Part shown: positions 42,954-53,066 of the stretch, piece after piece
Position numbering within the stretch: position 1 is the first letter of the stretch
Layout of the letters: each line of letters starts with the position of its first letter
Origin: Paenibacillus sinopodophylli
Lineage (GTDB): Bacteria > Bacillota > Bacilli > Paenibacillales > Paenibacillaceae
Reading direction: 5' to 3'
Length of the DNA: 64,000 bases
NCBI RefSeq assembly: GCF_005930355.1
Contig: NZ_VDBO01000004.1
Span: forward strand, 351,923-415,922
Position numbers and translations under genes: made by a program
The notes under the pieces: generated by a model
What the model was told of the DNA's origin: nothing
Databases searched by the model: none
What the model saw: only the letters and a program-made list of their open reading frames with translations

Positions 42954-43259
42954 AACCTTCTCCTCGCCTTCTCTGCGCTAATGAATATGCTTATGCCTAT
43001 TCTCGCTCACAGGAAGGCGGTTCGACATGACTCGAAAGAGCTATAGCCCTCTTTATTATAAAAATTTTACAATTGAATCGATAACCTCTTCGACCCTATT
43101 TCATTAAGAGGACAGCTTCCAGCCACCTGCGTGCTGCTGAATATTCCACAAGCGGGCATACAAATCAAACGCTTATAACCAAGCTTTACCTATCCACCTG
43201 TCTCTGCCCTTGCTAAGATATAGCAATAGCTTACTTCCCCCACGAAAGGACAATACTAG
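42954..43259. other. Intergenic region, no gene found
   Basis: About 300 bases without a convincing frame. A small inverted repeat TTGCTA-N5-TAGCAA (43210-43226) lies about 35 bases upstream of the GNAT gene and could be an operator. Confidence 0.3.
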
Positions 43260-43694
43260 ATGAAGATCGAACCAGCAACTACTGAATATCTTCACGATAT
43301 TTGCGAGGTCGACTATTGCGTCATCGGCTCTCGCATTCGAGAACCACAACTAGCCAAGGCAATCGCCGCACAGCAATGTATCGTCGCCATATATGATGAT
43401 GTCATTATCGGCTTCGCTACCTTTGACCAAACCTTCTATGAACAATCCTTTATTCAATTGCTCATCGTGAACCCATCGCTCAGAAGAAGAGGTGCGGCTT
43501 CAGCACTTATGAAGTATATCGAGCAGCATTGCACGACTCCTAAGCTGTTTACTTCTACCAATGCCTCCAATACGCCCATGCAGCGTGTCTGTGAATCGCT
43601 TGGCTTCATAAGAAGCGGCACAATCGAGAACCTCGATGACGGTGACCCTGAATGGGTTTATTTCAAAGCTATTCACACTCCTATTTCCACTTAG
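43260..43694 (+). CDS. GNAT-family N-acetyltransferase
   Basis: 144 residues. The acetyl-CoA-binding segment is LLIVNPSLRRRGAASALMKYIEQH (about 76-99), followed by TSTNASNTPMQRVCESLGFIRSG. The ATG follows AAAGGA. The acceptor substrate is unknown. Confidence 0.9.
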   Translation: MKIEPATTEYLHDICEVDYCVIGSRIREPQLAKAIAAQQCIVAIYDDVIIGFATFDQTFYEQSFIQLLIVNPSLRRRGAASALMKYIEQHCTTPKLFTSTNASNTPMQRVCESLGFIRSGTIENLDDGDPEWVYFKAIHTPIST

Positions 43695-44188
43695 ACTGCG
43701 CAACGCCTAACAAGACGGAGAACGAACCGTTTCACTCTCCGTCGCCCCTTTCCCTCCTAAATACCGATCTTCTACGTCATCCAAAGTATATCTACTATTT
43801 CATATGTAAAATGGTTTATCTCCATCCTATCCGACATTCCGAAGATCGCTGTCCGCACCCCATGCCAACTACCATGAGGAATAAAGCGTTAAGTTTGTCA
43901 TTTTTCCCTCATTGAGATGTGATAGAGTAGTATCTGGTAATACGCTAAATAATGCTTATGAGAAGAAAGTGGAACGTATATGAAGTTGAAAAACCATCCA
44001 TATCCACACATAGACGAAATGTTAACTATTATTTTCCATCCTTTAATTCAATTAATGCTATCATTGACCGATATATAGTTTAGGTAAATAGACCTATCAG
44101 CCATAAACTGTATCGCCGCCCTTCAAACGGGCTATAGCTGTTGCTTCTCGTGGATACCATCCATGAGCATTCTAGAGGAGGAAGTTAC
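43695..44188. other. Intergenic region and leader upstream of the diguanylate cyclase gene
   Basis: Nearly 500 bases without a convincing gene. A small GCCC/GGGC stem (about 44119-44133) lies in the leader. No c-di-GMP riboswitch consensus was recognised. Confidence 0.3.
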
Positions 44189-45739
44189 GTGCATCTTAGC
44201 TTCAAAGCTAAACTGATGACCATCATGGGCATTTTCAGCATTTTGCTGACACTTAGCGTGTCCCTGGTGAATCAACACCGATTAAAAACGAATTTAATAG
44301 CAAGTTACGCAAAAGAATCCGCATTGGTGGAAGACACCGTTGTCGCAGCCGTATCTGCTGCTGATAAAGCTTTTCAACTATCCGATAAAGACATTGAAGA
44401 TGAAATGAGAGACCATTCGGATAAACTTCTGCAAAAATACAGCGAGCAGCCTGATGTTGCGAAATGGGATTATCAAGCTCTGAAAGCTGGTATGGGCGAT
44501 ATGGATATTTATATGATCGACCGTTCATTGACCATCCGGTTCAGCAGCTTCCCTCCCGACGTCGGACTAAATTTCCATGATGATAATGGTACGTTATCCT
44601 CTTTCTCTGAACTGCTGACCACAAGACTTAACGGCAATCAGTTCACAACAGATGGAATCGACCAAGAAACGAATACGGGAATGCTGCGAAAATATAGCTA
44701 CATACCTACTCCCGACCACAAATACTTAATCGAGCTCGGACTTTATTTGAATGATAATCCGGTATTTCAAAGCTTCAATTTCCTTGAAATCAGCAACACA
44801 CTTATTGAGAAATACAGCTATATTAACGATATTACCGTGTTTACGACGACAGGGAAATCAATTGGAAAGAAGGGTGAAGATGGTAAGTCACTGCTCATTT
44901 CCAACCAGAATGTACCCGCTTTTAATTTAGCATTAAAGGAAAGTGCCGTGCGTGTCATTAAAGGAGTAAAAGACGGTGATCCTGTCACTTATCGCTACGT
45001 TCCCTATTCAATACGAATGGATGACCAGCCTAACCGTTTCACCGATCAACGCATGATTGAAATTGTGTACAACGATTCCGAGCTTGCAAGCAAGCTGCAG
45101 CAAAACAATCAAATTTTTTTATTGCAGCTGTTAGCGACCATTGTCATTGCCTTGATGATTTCTTACATCATTACTAAGCTTGTCGCAAGGCCTATGTATC
45201 TGGCTTCCCATGACTTGTTGACGGGTCTCTCTAACAGAGCCTCGTTCGAGAATGCTCTCGACTCAACCATTGCCAGAAGCAAGAAAAAACAGCATAAAGC
45301 AGCGCTGCTCCATATTGACCTCGACAATTTCAAACGTGTTAATGATACGCTAGGGCATGATGCTGGAGACTCCTTCCTCATCGAAGTCGGCAAACGCATC
45401 CGCATGGCTGTCATTGATTCAAACCATGTCGCCGCTCGCCTTGGCGGTGATGAGTTTGTGGTCATTCTCAATCACGTCGAGGACACGCAGGACGCCTTGG
45501 ACGTTGCAAACCATATTATCGATGAGATGAAACGTCCGATTGAAATTAAGGGAATCAATGTAACCAATGATTTGAGCACAACCGTTTCCATCGGTATTGC
45601 CATTTCTCCTGAGCATGCGGAGGATTCTGAGGAATTGTATGCGTGCGCAGACAAAGCGCTGTATCATGCCAAGCGCAGCGGCAAAAACACCTACAGTGTC
45701 TACGATGAAACCCTCATGCAGGAAGTGGCTTCAAATTAA
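44189..45739 (+). CDS. Membrane diguanylate cyclase with extracellular sensor
   Basis: 516 residues from the GTG at 44189 (GAGGAGG seven bases upstream). Two membrane helices (about 10-30 and 310-335) flank a large Cache-like sensor. The C-terminal GGDEF domain is complete: LASHDLLTGLSNRASF, HIDLDNFKRVNDTLGHDAGD, ARLGGDEFVVIL, ADKALYHAKRSGKNTYSVYD. It makes cyclic di-GMP from two GTP. The inhibitory RxxD site is absent five residues before GGDEF (SNHV instead), so product feedback inhibition is probably lacking. Confidence 0.9.
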   Translation: MHLSFKAKLMTIMGIFSILLTLSVSLVNQHRLKTNLIASYAKESALVEDTVVAAVSAADKAFQLSDKDIEDEMRDHSDKLLQKYSEQPDVAKWDYQALKAGMGDMDIYMIDRSLTIRFSSFPPDVGLNFHDDNGTLSSFSELLTTRLNGNQFTTDGIDQETNTGMLRKYSYIPTPDHKYLIELGLYLNDNPVFQSFNFLEISNTLIEKYSYINDITVFTTTGKSIGKKGEDGKSLLISNQNVPAFNLALKESAVRVIKGVKDGDPVTYRYVPYSIRMDDQPNRFTDQRMIEIVYNDSELASKLQQNNQIFLLQLLATIVIALMISYIITKLVARPMYLASHDLLTGLSNRASFENALDSTIARSKKKQHKAALLHIDLDNFKRVNDTLGHDAGDSFLIEVGKRIRMAVIDSNHVAARLGGDEFVVILNHVEDTQDALDVANHIIDEMKRPIEIKGINVTNDLSTTVSIGIAISPEHAEDSEELYACADKALYHAKRSGKNTYSVYDETLMQEVASN

Positions 45740-45756
45740 AAGCGCAATATACATAG

Positions 45757-45794
45757 AAAAGCGCGGCCCCCTCAAGCTAGGGAGCCGCGCTTTT
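45757..45794. terminator. Bidirectional terminator, diguanylate cyclase / DUF5695 gene
   Basis: AAAAGCGCGGC pairs with GCCGCGCTTTT, with an inner CCC/GGG stem, between convergent genes. T-rich runs exit in both directions. Confidence 0.88.
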
Positions 45795-45801
45795 CGTTAT
45801 A

Positions 45802-48800
45802 CTAAGAGCCGCTTACTTTCCATGATGAGATGCCGGTAGAAGTCGTTGCTTTCGCCGTGACATTCAAGCGAAGCTTATTGGTGGATACTGGCGTAAAGGT
45901 GGTCGTGTTGTATTGATTGCCAAGCAAGCCAAGCCCCGACGGACTTGCGACATTCACCCAAGCAGTTCCATTCCAATACTGGATTGTATAGGAAGCAGGA
46001 AGATCAATGCCTCCATCGTCATCAAACCAATACACATCTACGCTGGATATCGTATAATTTTGCGCGAAGTCATATTGTACCCATTGCGTCGTATTCGGAT
46101 TGTTCCAATTGCCATAGACAGGATGCCCACGATCTGCCGAGCTCGTTGGCGTATATCCATCGTTCAAGCCGGCTAAGCTCTCCCAAGTCGAAACAAAGGA
46201 AGTAGAGGCTGTCGCTAGCGGCGCAATGTTACCCGCACTTGGCGTACCACTGAATAATGTAGTTACTTCAGTTGCACTTAAAGCTCTGCTGTAAATTTTG
46301 AAATCATCGATAACGCCATCCAGGTACGGGTCACCGAATTGTGATCTGCCGATATAGTTCAAGTTCGTACTGCCAAGACTAGACGGCTTCAACGTCATAT
46401 TCGTATTGCTAGCAACCTGAACGCCGTCAACATAGAGCCGCCCCGTCGTACCGGTTAACGTTACCGCAACATGCTTCCATACCCCAGTCGGCAATGCTGG
46501 TGCATTCAATTGCTGCTCCGATCCATTACCGCTCGATGTGATGGAAAAGCGGAGTCCTGAGCCGCCGGCCCGCGGCGCAAGGAACATATAATTGCTTGTG
46601 CCGGTACCGAAATCGAATATTCGGGACCAGTCGCTCAATGTGTCGATTTTCACCCAAGTAGCAATCGTGAAATCATTAACGCCACTCACAATGCCTGTTG
46701 GCAAACTCGCATAAGCATTAGAGCCATTCAGCTCAAGCCCATTGCCTGTTTTCCCAGCTGACCATGCCGTTCCACCGCTAAGTGTAGCGTGCTTGCCATT
46801 GCCGGAAGCGTCACTTGCTGACGTTCCGCTCGTTTCATTAAACAAATAGCTCGCAATAACCTCTGGGATTGCAGCAGCTGGATTAACGATATGCGTTACC
46901 GTATCGTTCGCTGTCAAGCTGCCATCGCTGGCTGTCAGACGGAATACATAAGTGCCTGCTGCTGAAACGGTTGCAGACGTATTAATAGCACTCGCATTCG
47001 CAAATGTTGCCGTGCCTGGACCGCTTACGAGCGTCCAAGTCGTAGTAACTACACCACTAGGTAGACCATCATCTGTAACTGTGCCTGTGAGCGTCACGGT
47101 TGCTGGAAGCGTGAAAGTTGCATCTGCACCTGCATCAACTACTGGAGCCGTATTCGGAAGCGGCGTGCCCTGCTGCAAACTGATTGCATAAGTGGCAGCC
47201 GTACCGACATTCAAGCTGATGGTTGTCGTTCCATTAGCAGTCACATTGACAGAACCTGCAGCCACATTATTGTTAAGAATGTTATACGAACCCGCAGCGA
47301 GCCCTTTGAGCGTCACTTTAGTCGTGTGAGCCGTGCCTGGCGTAGAGTTTCTCAGCGTGAAGCTAAGTGCATTTTTCGCTTTGGCTACTGTAGCAGTCGT
47401 ATACTTATCCCGCTCCAGCTCCATGCCGAATTTCTCGGTAATAAGGTTCAAGCGCTGGAACACGCCGTCCTTAGGTACGACTGTATAATTTGTGCTGGTT
47501 TCTGTAACTTCACAGCCGTAGCAGTATACACCAAATATCGGATCAACCGAAACGTCGGCGCTCAATATTTTGATTGCTCCGAACAAGCCTAGATCGGATT
47601 CACCGGACATGCCTCTCCAACCATTCTGAAGCGGACCACCACCATGACCAAGAGCTGGATAATTCCCCTTCTCCGCTTGATACGTCCATGCAACTGCACC
47701 AATATCTGCAGGGTCCGAGCTAATTTGACCGGAGTTAATTGCACCTACGTTAGCTATTTTGGCTGCATAGGACAAGCGTTGCTCGACTTCCGGATTCGTG
47801 GAATTGCTACGAACCCAATCATCCATCGCATAGCCCACTAGAGAAACACTGTATTGGAAGTTCCACCAGTTCTCACCAGTAATTGTTACTGGATCGGTAT
47901 AGTAATACCATACTGGCATGTGGCCACGCGCAGCACGTGTCTTCGTATTAATTTTGCTTTTCATCGTATTATTGTTATTCATCTTAGCAAGCGTATAAAC
48001 GGCTTCCTCGCCCGTATTGTCATAGTTGTATTCGGAACCGTACGGATACGTCGTGTTCGCGAAGTTATTGTACTTGGTCGCCATCTTAGAGATAAGATTA
48101 TTCGCTTGCGTCGTGTAGCCCTCGTCCTGCAGAGCTTTAATAATGTCTGGTGTAGTAAGCTCACCCATCAGACCTGTATTCCAGTTGTAGGCAACTCCTG
48201 ATCCGTACAAAGCGTTGAAAATGTTATAAGCGCGCAGCAAATACGTATTTTTCGGATTATCATAAGTAATTAAGTTCGGATATAGCTTAGCAATCTTGTA
48301 CATGCTGAAATAAGTGTTATAGATATGTGGATACGCATAGCCGCGATAGGTTGGCGTATCATTCGGTGCAGGCATTAAGAAGTCATGGATTAGATAATCG
48401 GTTTGATGCTCGCCCATCAGATTGGTCCAGATCGCAACCGTCAAATAATCATCAACTGCCTGGACCTCAGAAGCAACAGGCGTCTGCACATTCTTCTCGG
48501 CAAGGAATTGACCGTGTGTATAGCCCCAATCATCTCCCCAGCCCCAATAGCCGTTGAACACATTACGCTTCGAGTTGGAATCCATCATCCAGTCGTCGAA
48601 CACCTTATCCTTAATGGTTCCTGGAGCGTTCCACTGTGTGCTGTTTACCATGAACGTCGAATGCCGCTGCAGCGCGGCATCAATCGGTTCAATTGCATAG
48701 AACTGCAGTACCGTCTTCTCTCCATTGCCATAGTTAACTGTGACGCTATTCGGCCCCAGCTTATTCATCTTAATGGAATAAATCTTATGATTCGTTCCTG

Positions 48801-49866
48801 TTGTACCAAGCGACACAATTGTCGTATCGGACGGATATTGTGCCGTTACGGAATTAATCGTTTTGGTCGTACGCAGATCAAACTTCGCTGTTTGATCAGT
48901 CGGTACAATCATACCTGGAACAACGGTGACATCAATAAGACCTTCATTATAAAGACGATCCTTTACTTCGTTCTCGCCTGTAACTTTGAAAAATTTGAAA
49001 GCATACGTTTTGCTTGCGCCAGGAGCAAGCGTCAAGCTTGTGTTCGGCAAGTATCCACGGTTTGTGCTTTTGATTACGTTGGAATGAATGTAGAAGACAT
49101 TCAGACCTTCAATCCATCCGCCTTGATCCATAGCCCACTTACTGCCTGGATGCTCTTCAACTCTCCAACGATCTTGATATTCGAATCCAGCTCCAGTACT
49201 CGCATCCGGTATCATCAGCAGTGAAGGACCAATTCCGCTCGGACGAGCAGCTGTAATGTACGAGCTGTTATTACCTACGAAGGAGTGTGTGAGAACCCGT
49301 GTCTCATAGATTTGCTCATTGCCTCCACCTGTCCAGAACTCATTGAATGGCAGTGGCAAGCCTACATCGCCAAATTCAATCGTTTGTGTGCTTGTGTTGG
49401 TTAATTCAATCTGCCAGAGGAAATAATCGTTAACGAGGGAATACGTGTTAACAAGCTTGAAGTTTTTGACACCGTTTGCATTTGTTGAATTCTGATACGT
49501 AATTGTCGCAGTATTACCGCTTTGTGATTGCGTTCTTGCATCCGTTGAGCTTTGTGTCAGTGCTGTTTGCCATGCCCCTGTCCCCAAGCGATATTTGAAC
49601 ATCAGCTCTCCCAGCCACTGATGATCAGCTGTATTCTGATTGGGAGCTACTGTCGGGTTCATGACATATTGCGTGTTGAACGTGTCACCAACTAATCTAA
49701 GCGAATTAATCTCGCCATTAGTTCCGGTCGTAATATTGAAATTGCTGTTGGACAACGTATAAGCGAATGCCAGTTGTGGATAAAAAACCATAAATAAAGC
49801 GGTTACAAAAAAGGACGCGACTAACATAAGCATTTTTTTGCTAGAAGGAAGAGCTTGAATCCTCAT
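45802..49866 (-). CDS. Large secreted glycan-active protein (DUF5695-like, LamG, discoidin domains)
   Basis: 1354 residues. A signal peptide (1-33, ending AFA) precedes a roughly 850-residue region starting YTLSNSNFNITTGTNGEINSL, which I associate with DUF5695; its later part looks like an (alpha/alpha) barrel. A Big/PKD-like beta domain (about 930-1025: APVVDAGADATFTLPATVTL), a LamG/concanavalin domain (about 1030-1200) and an F5/8 type C (discoidin, CBM32-like) domain (about 1205-1354) follow. Probably a glycoside hydrolase or glycan-binding enzyme. AGGAGG lies eight bases before the ATG. It lies next to a GH127 gene, and an arabinose-containing substrate is plausible. Confidence 0.75.
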   Translation of the reverse strand: MRIQALPSSKKMLMLVASFFVTALFMVFYPQLAFAYTLSNSNFNITTGTNGEINSLRLVGDTFNTQYVMNPTVAPNQNTADHQWLGELMFKYRLGTGAWQTALTQSSTDARTQSQSGNTATITYQNSTNANGVKNFKLVNTYSLVNDYFLWQIELTNTSTQTIEFGDVGLPLPFNEFWTGGGNEQIYETRVLTHSFVGNNSSYITAARPSGIGPSLLMIPDASTGAGFEYQDRWRVEEHPGSKWAMDQGGWIEGLNVFYIHSNVIKSTNRGYLPNTSLTLAPGASKTYAFKFFKVTGENEVKDRLYNEGLIDVTVVPGMIVPTDQTAKFDLRTTKTINSVTAQYPSDTTIVSLGTTGTNHKIYSIKMNKLGPNSVTVNYGNGEKTVLQFYAIEPIDAALQRHSTFMVNSTQWNAPGTIKDKVFDDWMMDSNSKRNVFNGYWGWGDDWGYTHGQFLAEKNVQTPVASEVQAVDDYLTVAIWTNLMGEHQTDYLIHDFLMPAPNDTPTYRGYAYPHIYNTYFSMYKIAKLYPNLITYDNPKNTYLLRAYNIFNALYGSGVAYNWNTGLMGELTTPDIIKALQDEGYTTQANNLISKMATKYNNFANTTYPYGSEYNYDNTGEEAVYTLAKMNNNNTMKSKINTKTRAARGHMPVWYYYTDPVTITGENWWNFQYSVSLVGYAMDDWVRSNSTNPEVEQRLSYAAKIANVGAINSGQISSDPADIGAVAWTYQAEKGNYPALGHGGGPLQNGWRGMSGESDLGLFGAIKILSADVSVDPIFGVYCYGCEVTETSTNYTVVPKDGVFQRLNLITEKFGMELERDKYTTATVAKAKNALSFTLRNSTPGTAHTTKVTLKGLAAGSYNILNNNVAAGSVNVTANGTTTISLNVGTAATYAISLQQGTPLPNTAPVVDAGADATFTLPATVTLTGTVTDDGLPSGVVTTTWTLVSGPGTATFANASAINTSATVSAAGTYVFRLTASDGSLTANDTVTHIVNPAAAIPEVIASYLFNETSGTSASDASGNGKHATLSGGTAWSAGKTGNGLELNGSNAYASLPTGIVSGVNDFTIATWVKIDTLSDWSRIFDFGTGTSNYMFLAPRAGGSGLRFSITSSGNGSEQQLNAPALPTGVWKHVAVTLTGTTGRLYVDGVQVASNTNMTLKPSSLGSTNLNYIGRSQFGDPYLDGVIDDFKIYSRALSATEVTTLFSGTPSAGNIAPLATASTSFVSTWESLAGLNDGYTPTSSADRGHPVYGNWNNPNTTQWVQYDFAQNYTISSVDVYWFDDDGGIDLPASYTIQYWNGTAWVNVASPSGLGLLGNQYNTTTFTPVSTNKLRLNVTAKATTSTGISSWKVSGS

Positions 49867-49982
49867 TAATGATGCCTCCTAAAATGAATTATATGCAGCC
49901 TTTTTGTCTACAACATGATGATCAGCCTTTGTTTCTAATCGGCGATGATCCACGCATTGCCGCACTTATCACTCTCCTTCAC

Positions 49983-50079
49983 GAGCGTAAACGGCTGGAG
50001 CCGCCTTATGGCGCTTCAGCGAACGTTTCACGTAGAAATGTAGAGAAAGTTGATGAAATGATATCCTTTCCTATATTTC
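49983..50079 (+). repeat. Interspersed two-hairpin repeat, copy B
   Basis: 97 bp, same length and order as copy A: GCGTAAACGGCTGGAGCCG, a second GC-rich arm containing GGCGCTTCAGC, then TAGAGAAAGTTGATGAAATG and CCTTTCCTATATTTC. It is intergenic, between the DUF5695-like and GH127 genes. The rest of this 350-base gap holds only a loose ACCCCTAT/ATAGGGGT pair (about 50136-50190). Confidence 0.7.
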
Positions 50080-50213
50080 GAGAAAATGGCTAGCAACCTC
50101 ACCTCCTCTCATATAAAGCTAACGGAACCCCAAAAACCCCTATCTTGCAGAGCCATGCTTGCCAAAGAAGCTGCTGCTGAAAATAGGGGTGCTGTTCATG
50201 GAGTCATGTAAGA

Positions 50214-52184
50214 CTAGTTCGTGCTGTTAATCCACACGGCCATTTCGCCCGGCTCACGATTAGCCCATGCAAAATAGGGAATAAACCGTAATTCTGTTTG
50301 TTCTGTCGTCCAGTGTGTATTGCTTCGATACAACTCTTCACTCCAATTAGCAAATACACCGCGTTGACCTATAGCTGAGATCACCTGCATACCGCCAAGC
50401 AACTCCGAATCAAATGACGTATGCAGCTCACTTGCTGCTGGAAGATTCAAATGAAAGAGCTGACTTCCGTTATCAGCTTCCTCCAAGCAGTATACGAACG
50501 GACCACGCTGCAGCGCGACCTTGCCCGCAGTATCCCGGACAAGCGGATGCCCTTGCATGCGAAGCACAGGCATATGGAAAGCAATATCGATCGTATCTCC
50601 AAGCTGCCATACTCTCTTTATTCGAATATAGCCCTTCTCAACATCGCTTTCCTTGTATACGTATTCGGCCCCATTTAGTCGAATTACGGCCCCGCCGCTC
50701 CAATCCGGCAGTCTCAGCGCAAGTGTGAACTCCTTTGGCTGTGAAACCGTGACCTGAATATTCACTTTACCTTCCCATGCATATTTCGAATGCTGCTCGA
50801 GTGCTACCTCCGTCCCATCCAGATTAAACGTTGCGGTGCCGCCAATATATAAATGGGTATAGATCTCATTTTGTTTAGCCGTATAAACATATTGTCCAAG
50901 AGAAGCAAGCAGACGGGCAATATTAGGCGGGCAGCACGCACAGCCGAACCAGCCTTGTCTCCGCGGCTGCACATGATCATAGTTTTTATTTTTGCCGAGC
51001 ACCGGCGGATATACCTCAAGCGGATTCACATAAAAGAACTGCTTGCCGTCACGAGACATGCCGCTAACCACTGTATTGTACAGCGCTCGTTCCAGTACAT
51101 TCGCATACTCACTGTCTGGCTCGATTTGCAGCATCCGCTGTGCAAAAAAGATTAGGCCAATCGAGGCACAGGTTTCGGCGTACACCGTATCATTCGGCAA
51201 ATCGTAATCCTGTGTGAACGATTCCCCTTGTGCCATCGATCCGATTCCGCCCGTGAGATACATGCGCTTAGAGACAATGCTGTTCCACAGCCTTCTGCAA
51301 GCAGCGAGTAATGCCTCATCGCCAGTCTCAGCTGCGATGTCCGCCATCGCGGTGCACATATAAACGACGCGAACGGCGTGCCCGACTGCCTGATCTTGCT
51401 CACGCACAGGGAGATGCGCTTGGCTGTATTCGAGATCTGTAGCGACGGACAGCTGTGGGAAATGAATGGTTCCTCCCCGCTTCTCAAACTCTTGCTCATA
51501 AAAGTTAGGCTCTGCTCCCCGTTGATCGAGGAAATAACGGCTGAGCTCTAAATACTTTCTCTCACCTGTTGCCTGGTAAAGCTTTACCAGCGCAAGCTCG
51601 ATTTCTTGATGGCCGTCGTAGCCCTGAAGCTTGCCTGGCTCTGTACCGAAGACACGATCAATATAGTCTGCGAACCGACAGGCAACATCGAGTATGGCGT
51701 TTTTTCCTGTTGCTTTGGAATAGGCAACTGCCGCCTCTATCAAATGACCTGCGCAATACAACTCATGGCATTCAGCCAAATTTGTCCAGCGCTGGTTCTT
51801 TTCTTTGATCGTAAAATACGTATTCACATAGCCGTCTGGCTGCTGCGCTTTCGCGATAAGGGCAACCACTTCGTCCGCCACATTCTCAAGCTCTGGATCA
51901 GGCTCGGCCTCGAGCAAATAGCCTACTGCTTCCAGCCATTTCGCGACGTCGCTGTCTTGGAATACCATGCCGTAGAATGAACCTTGCTCCACACCTGCCG
52001 CAATCTTGAAATTCTGGATGGCGTGGCTCGGTTCAGCCTCTTCAACCCGATCATTCAATACTTCCCATTGATAAGGAACGACAACCTCACGAACTAACCG
52101 TATATATTCGGACCAGAAATCGTCCCGTATGCTTACTTTCCCAACAGCCGATGGCGTTATTGGTGAATGCTTTTGATTAATCAT
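50214..52184 (-). CDS. GH127 beta-L-arabinofuranosidase
   Basis: 656 residues without signal peptide, hence cytosolic. An (alpha/alpha)6 barrel with AKAQQPDGYVNTYF and WTNLAECHELYCAGHLIEAA is followed by YLTGGIGSMAQGESF, AETCASIGLIFFAQRML (catalytic/metal Glu) and the cysteine cluster GCACCPPNIARLLAS, the Zn-Cys nucleophile region of GH127. It cleaves beta-L-arabinofuranosyl residues, such as those from hydroxyproline-rich glycoproteins. It is last in an operon after a sugar transporter, so it acts on imported oligosaccharides. Confidence 0.92.
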   Translation of the reverse strand: MINQKHSPITPSAVGKVSIRDDFWSEYIRLVREVVVPYQWEVLNDRVEEAEPSHAIQNFKIAAGVEQGSFYGMVFQDSDVAKWLEAVGYLLEAEPDPELENVADEVVALIAKAQQPDGYVNTYFTIKEKNQRWTNLAECHELYCAGHLIEAAVAYSKATGKNAILDVACRFADYIDRVFGTEPGKLQGYDGHQEIELALVKLYQATGERKYLELSRYFLDQRGAEPNFYEQEFEKRGGTIHFPQLSVATDLEYSQAHLPVREQDQAVGHAVRVVYMCTAMADIAAETGDEALLAACRRLWNSIVSKRMYLTGGIGSMAQGESFTQDYDLPNDTVYAETCASIGLIFFAQRMLQIEPDSEYANVLERALYNTVVSGMSRDGKQFFYVNPLEVYPPVLGKNKNYDHVQPRRQGWFGCACCPPNIARLLASLGQYVYTAKQNEIYTHLYIGGTATFNLDGTEVALEQHSKYAWEGKVNIQVTVSQPKEFTLALRLPDWSGGAVIRLNGAEYVYKESDVEKGYIRIKRVWQLGDTIDIAFHMPVLRMQGHPLVRDTAGKVALQRGPFVYCLEEADNGSQLFHLNLPAASELHTSFDSELLGGMQVISAIGQRGVFANWSEELYRSNTHWTTEQTELRFIPYFAWANREPGEMAVWINSTN

Positions 52185-52210
52185 GCCTCTCTCTCCCTCT
52201 TCTTCTATCG

Positions 52211-53062
52211 TTAACCCTTCACGCCGCCTACCGTCAGCCCTTCTATAAAGAAACGCTGGAAGAACAGAAACAGCAGCAGAATGGGTAAAATGGTCAATAT
52301 GGAACCAGCTAGCAGCACCTCGTAATTGTTGCTCGTTGGTGATAATAAACCTGCAAGTCCGATCGGCAGTGTGAATTTCTCAGTCGACCGCAATACGATA
52401 ACAGGCCATAGGAAATTATTCCAACTGAATAAAGCCTGCAGAATCGTCATCGCTCCGTAAGCCGGAAGCATTAGCGGTACCATGATTCGCAAGAAAATGC
52501 CCATTTCGGTACAGCCGTCGATTCTACCCGCATCCATGAAATCCTTAGGTAAGCCCATGGCAAATTGACGGAAGAAAAAGATTGGCAGCGGCGCTACGAC
52601 AAAGGGCAGAATAACGCCCCAAATGGAATTGATAATGAACAAATCGATTGACAACCTATATAGTGGCAAAATTATAATTTCGACTGGAATCATCATAACG
52701 GCAAGTACCAGCGTAAAGACGAGCGTTCTTCCTTTGAACTTATACATAGCAAGTCCGTAGCCAACCATCGAAGATAGAAATAAACACATTACTGTGAATA
52801 CAGAAGTAATAACTAGACTATTACGGTACCAGTCAAAAAAGTTTTGCGAGCCTCCCTTACCGGAGAAGATCGCTTTATAATTCGCCCACGTCATAACGTC
52901 GAAATCGAGACGTACATTCAATCCATACTTGAACAGCTCTGAGGCGGGCTTGATGGAGGCAAGAAATAGTGCAAATAGCGGGAATAATGCCATTACTGCA
53001 AACACTATGAATAATAAAATCAACAACAAGGAGGGTAATTTCCCGGACCGTTTCTCTACCAT
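52211..53062 (-). CDS. Sugar ABC transporter permease, MalG type
   Basis: 283 residues from the ATG at 53062 (AAGGAGG nine bases upstream; the frame to 53098 lies inside the previous gene). Six helices and the EAA-type loop FMDAGRIDGCTEMGIFLRIMVP. It follows the partner permease after four bases and precedes the GH127 gene by 26. Confidence 0.92.
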   Translation of the reverse strand: MVEKRSGKLPSLLLILLFIVFAVMALFPLFALFLASIKPASELFKYGLNVRLDFDVMTWANYKAIFSGKGGSQNFFDWYRNSLVITSVFTVMCLFLSSMVGYGLAMYKFKGRTLVFTLVLAVMMIPVEIIILPLYRLSIDLFIINSIWGVILPFVVAPLPIFFFRQFAMGLPKDFMDAGRIDGCTEMGIFLRIMVPLMLPAYGAMTILQALFSWNNFLWPVIVLRSTEKFTLPIGLAGLLSPTSNNYEVLLAGSILTILPILLLFLFFQRFFIEGLTVGGVKG

Positions 53063-53066
53063 CTTG

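Noticed and set aside
43695..44188. Cyclic di-GMP riboswitch upstream of the diguanylate cyclase
   Set aside because: No GEMM-type conserved segments were found; only a small GCCC/GGGC hairpin.
48403..49224. 273-codon plus-strand open frame
   Set aside because: It is antisense to the DUF5695-like gene, with composition typical of a complementary-strand shadow.
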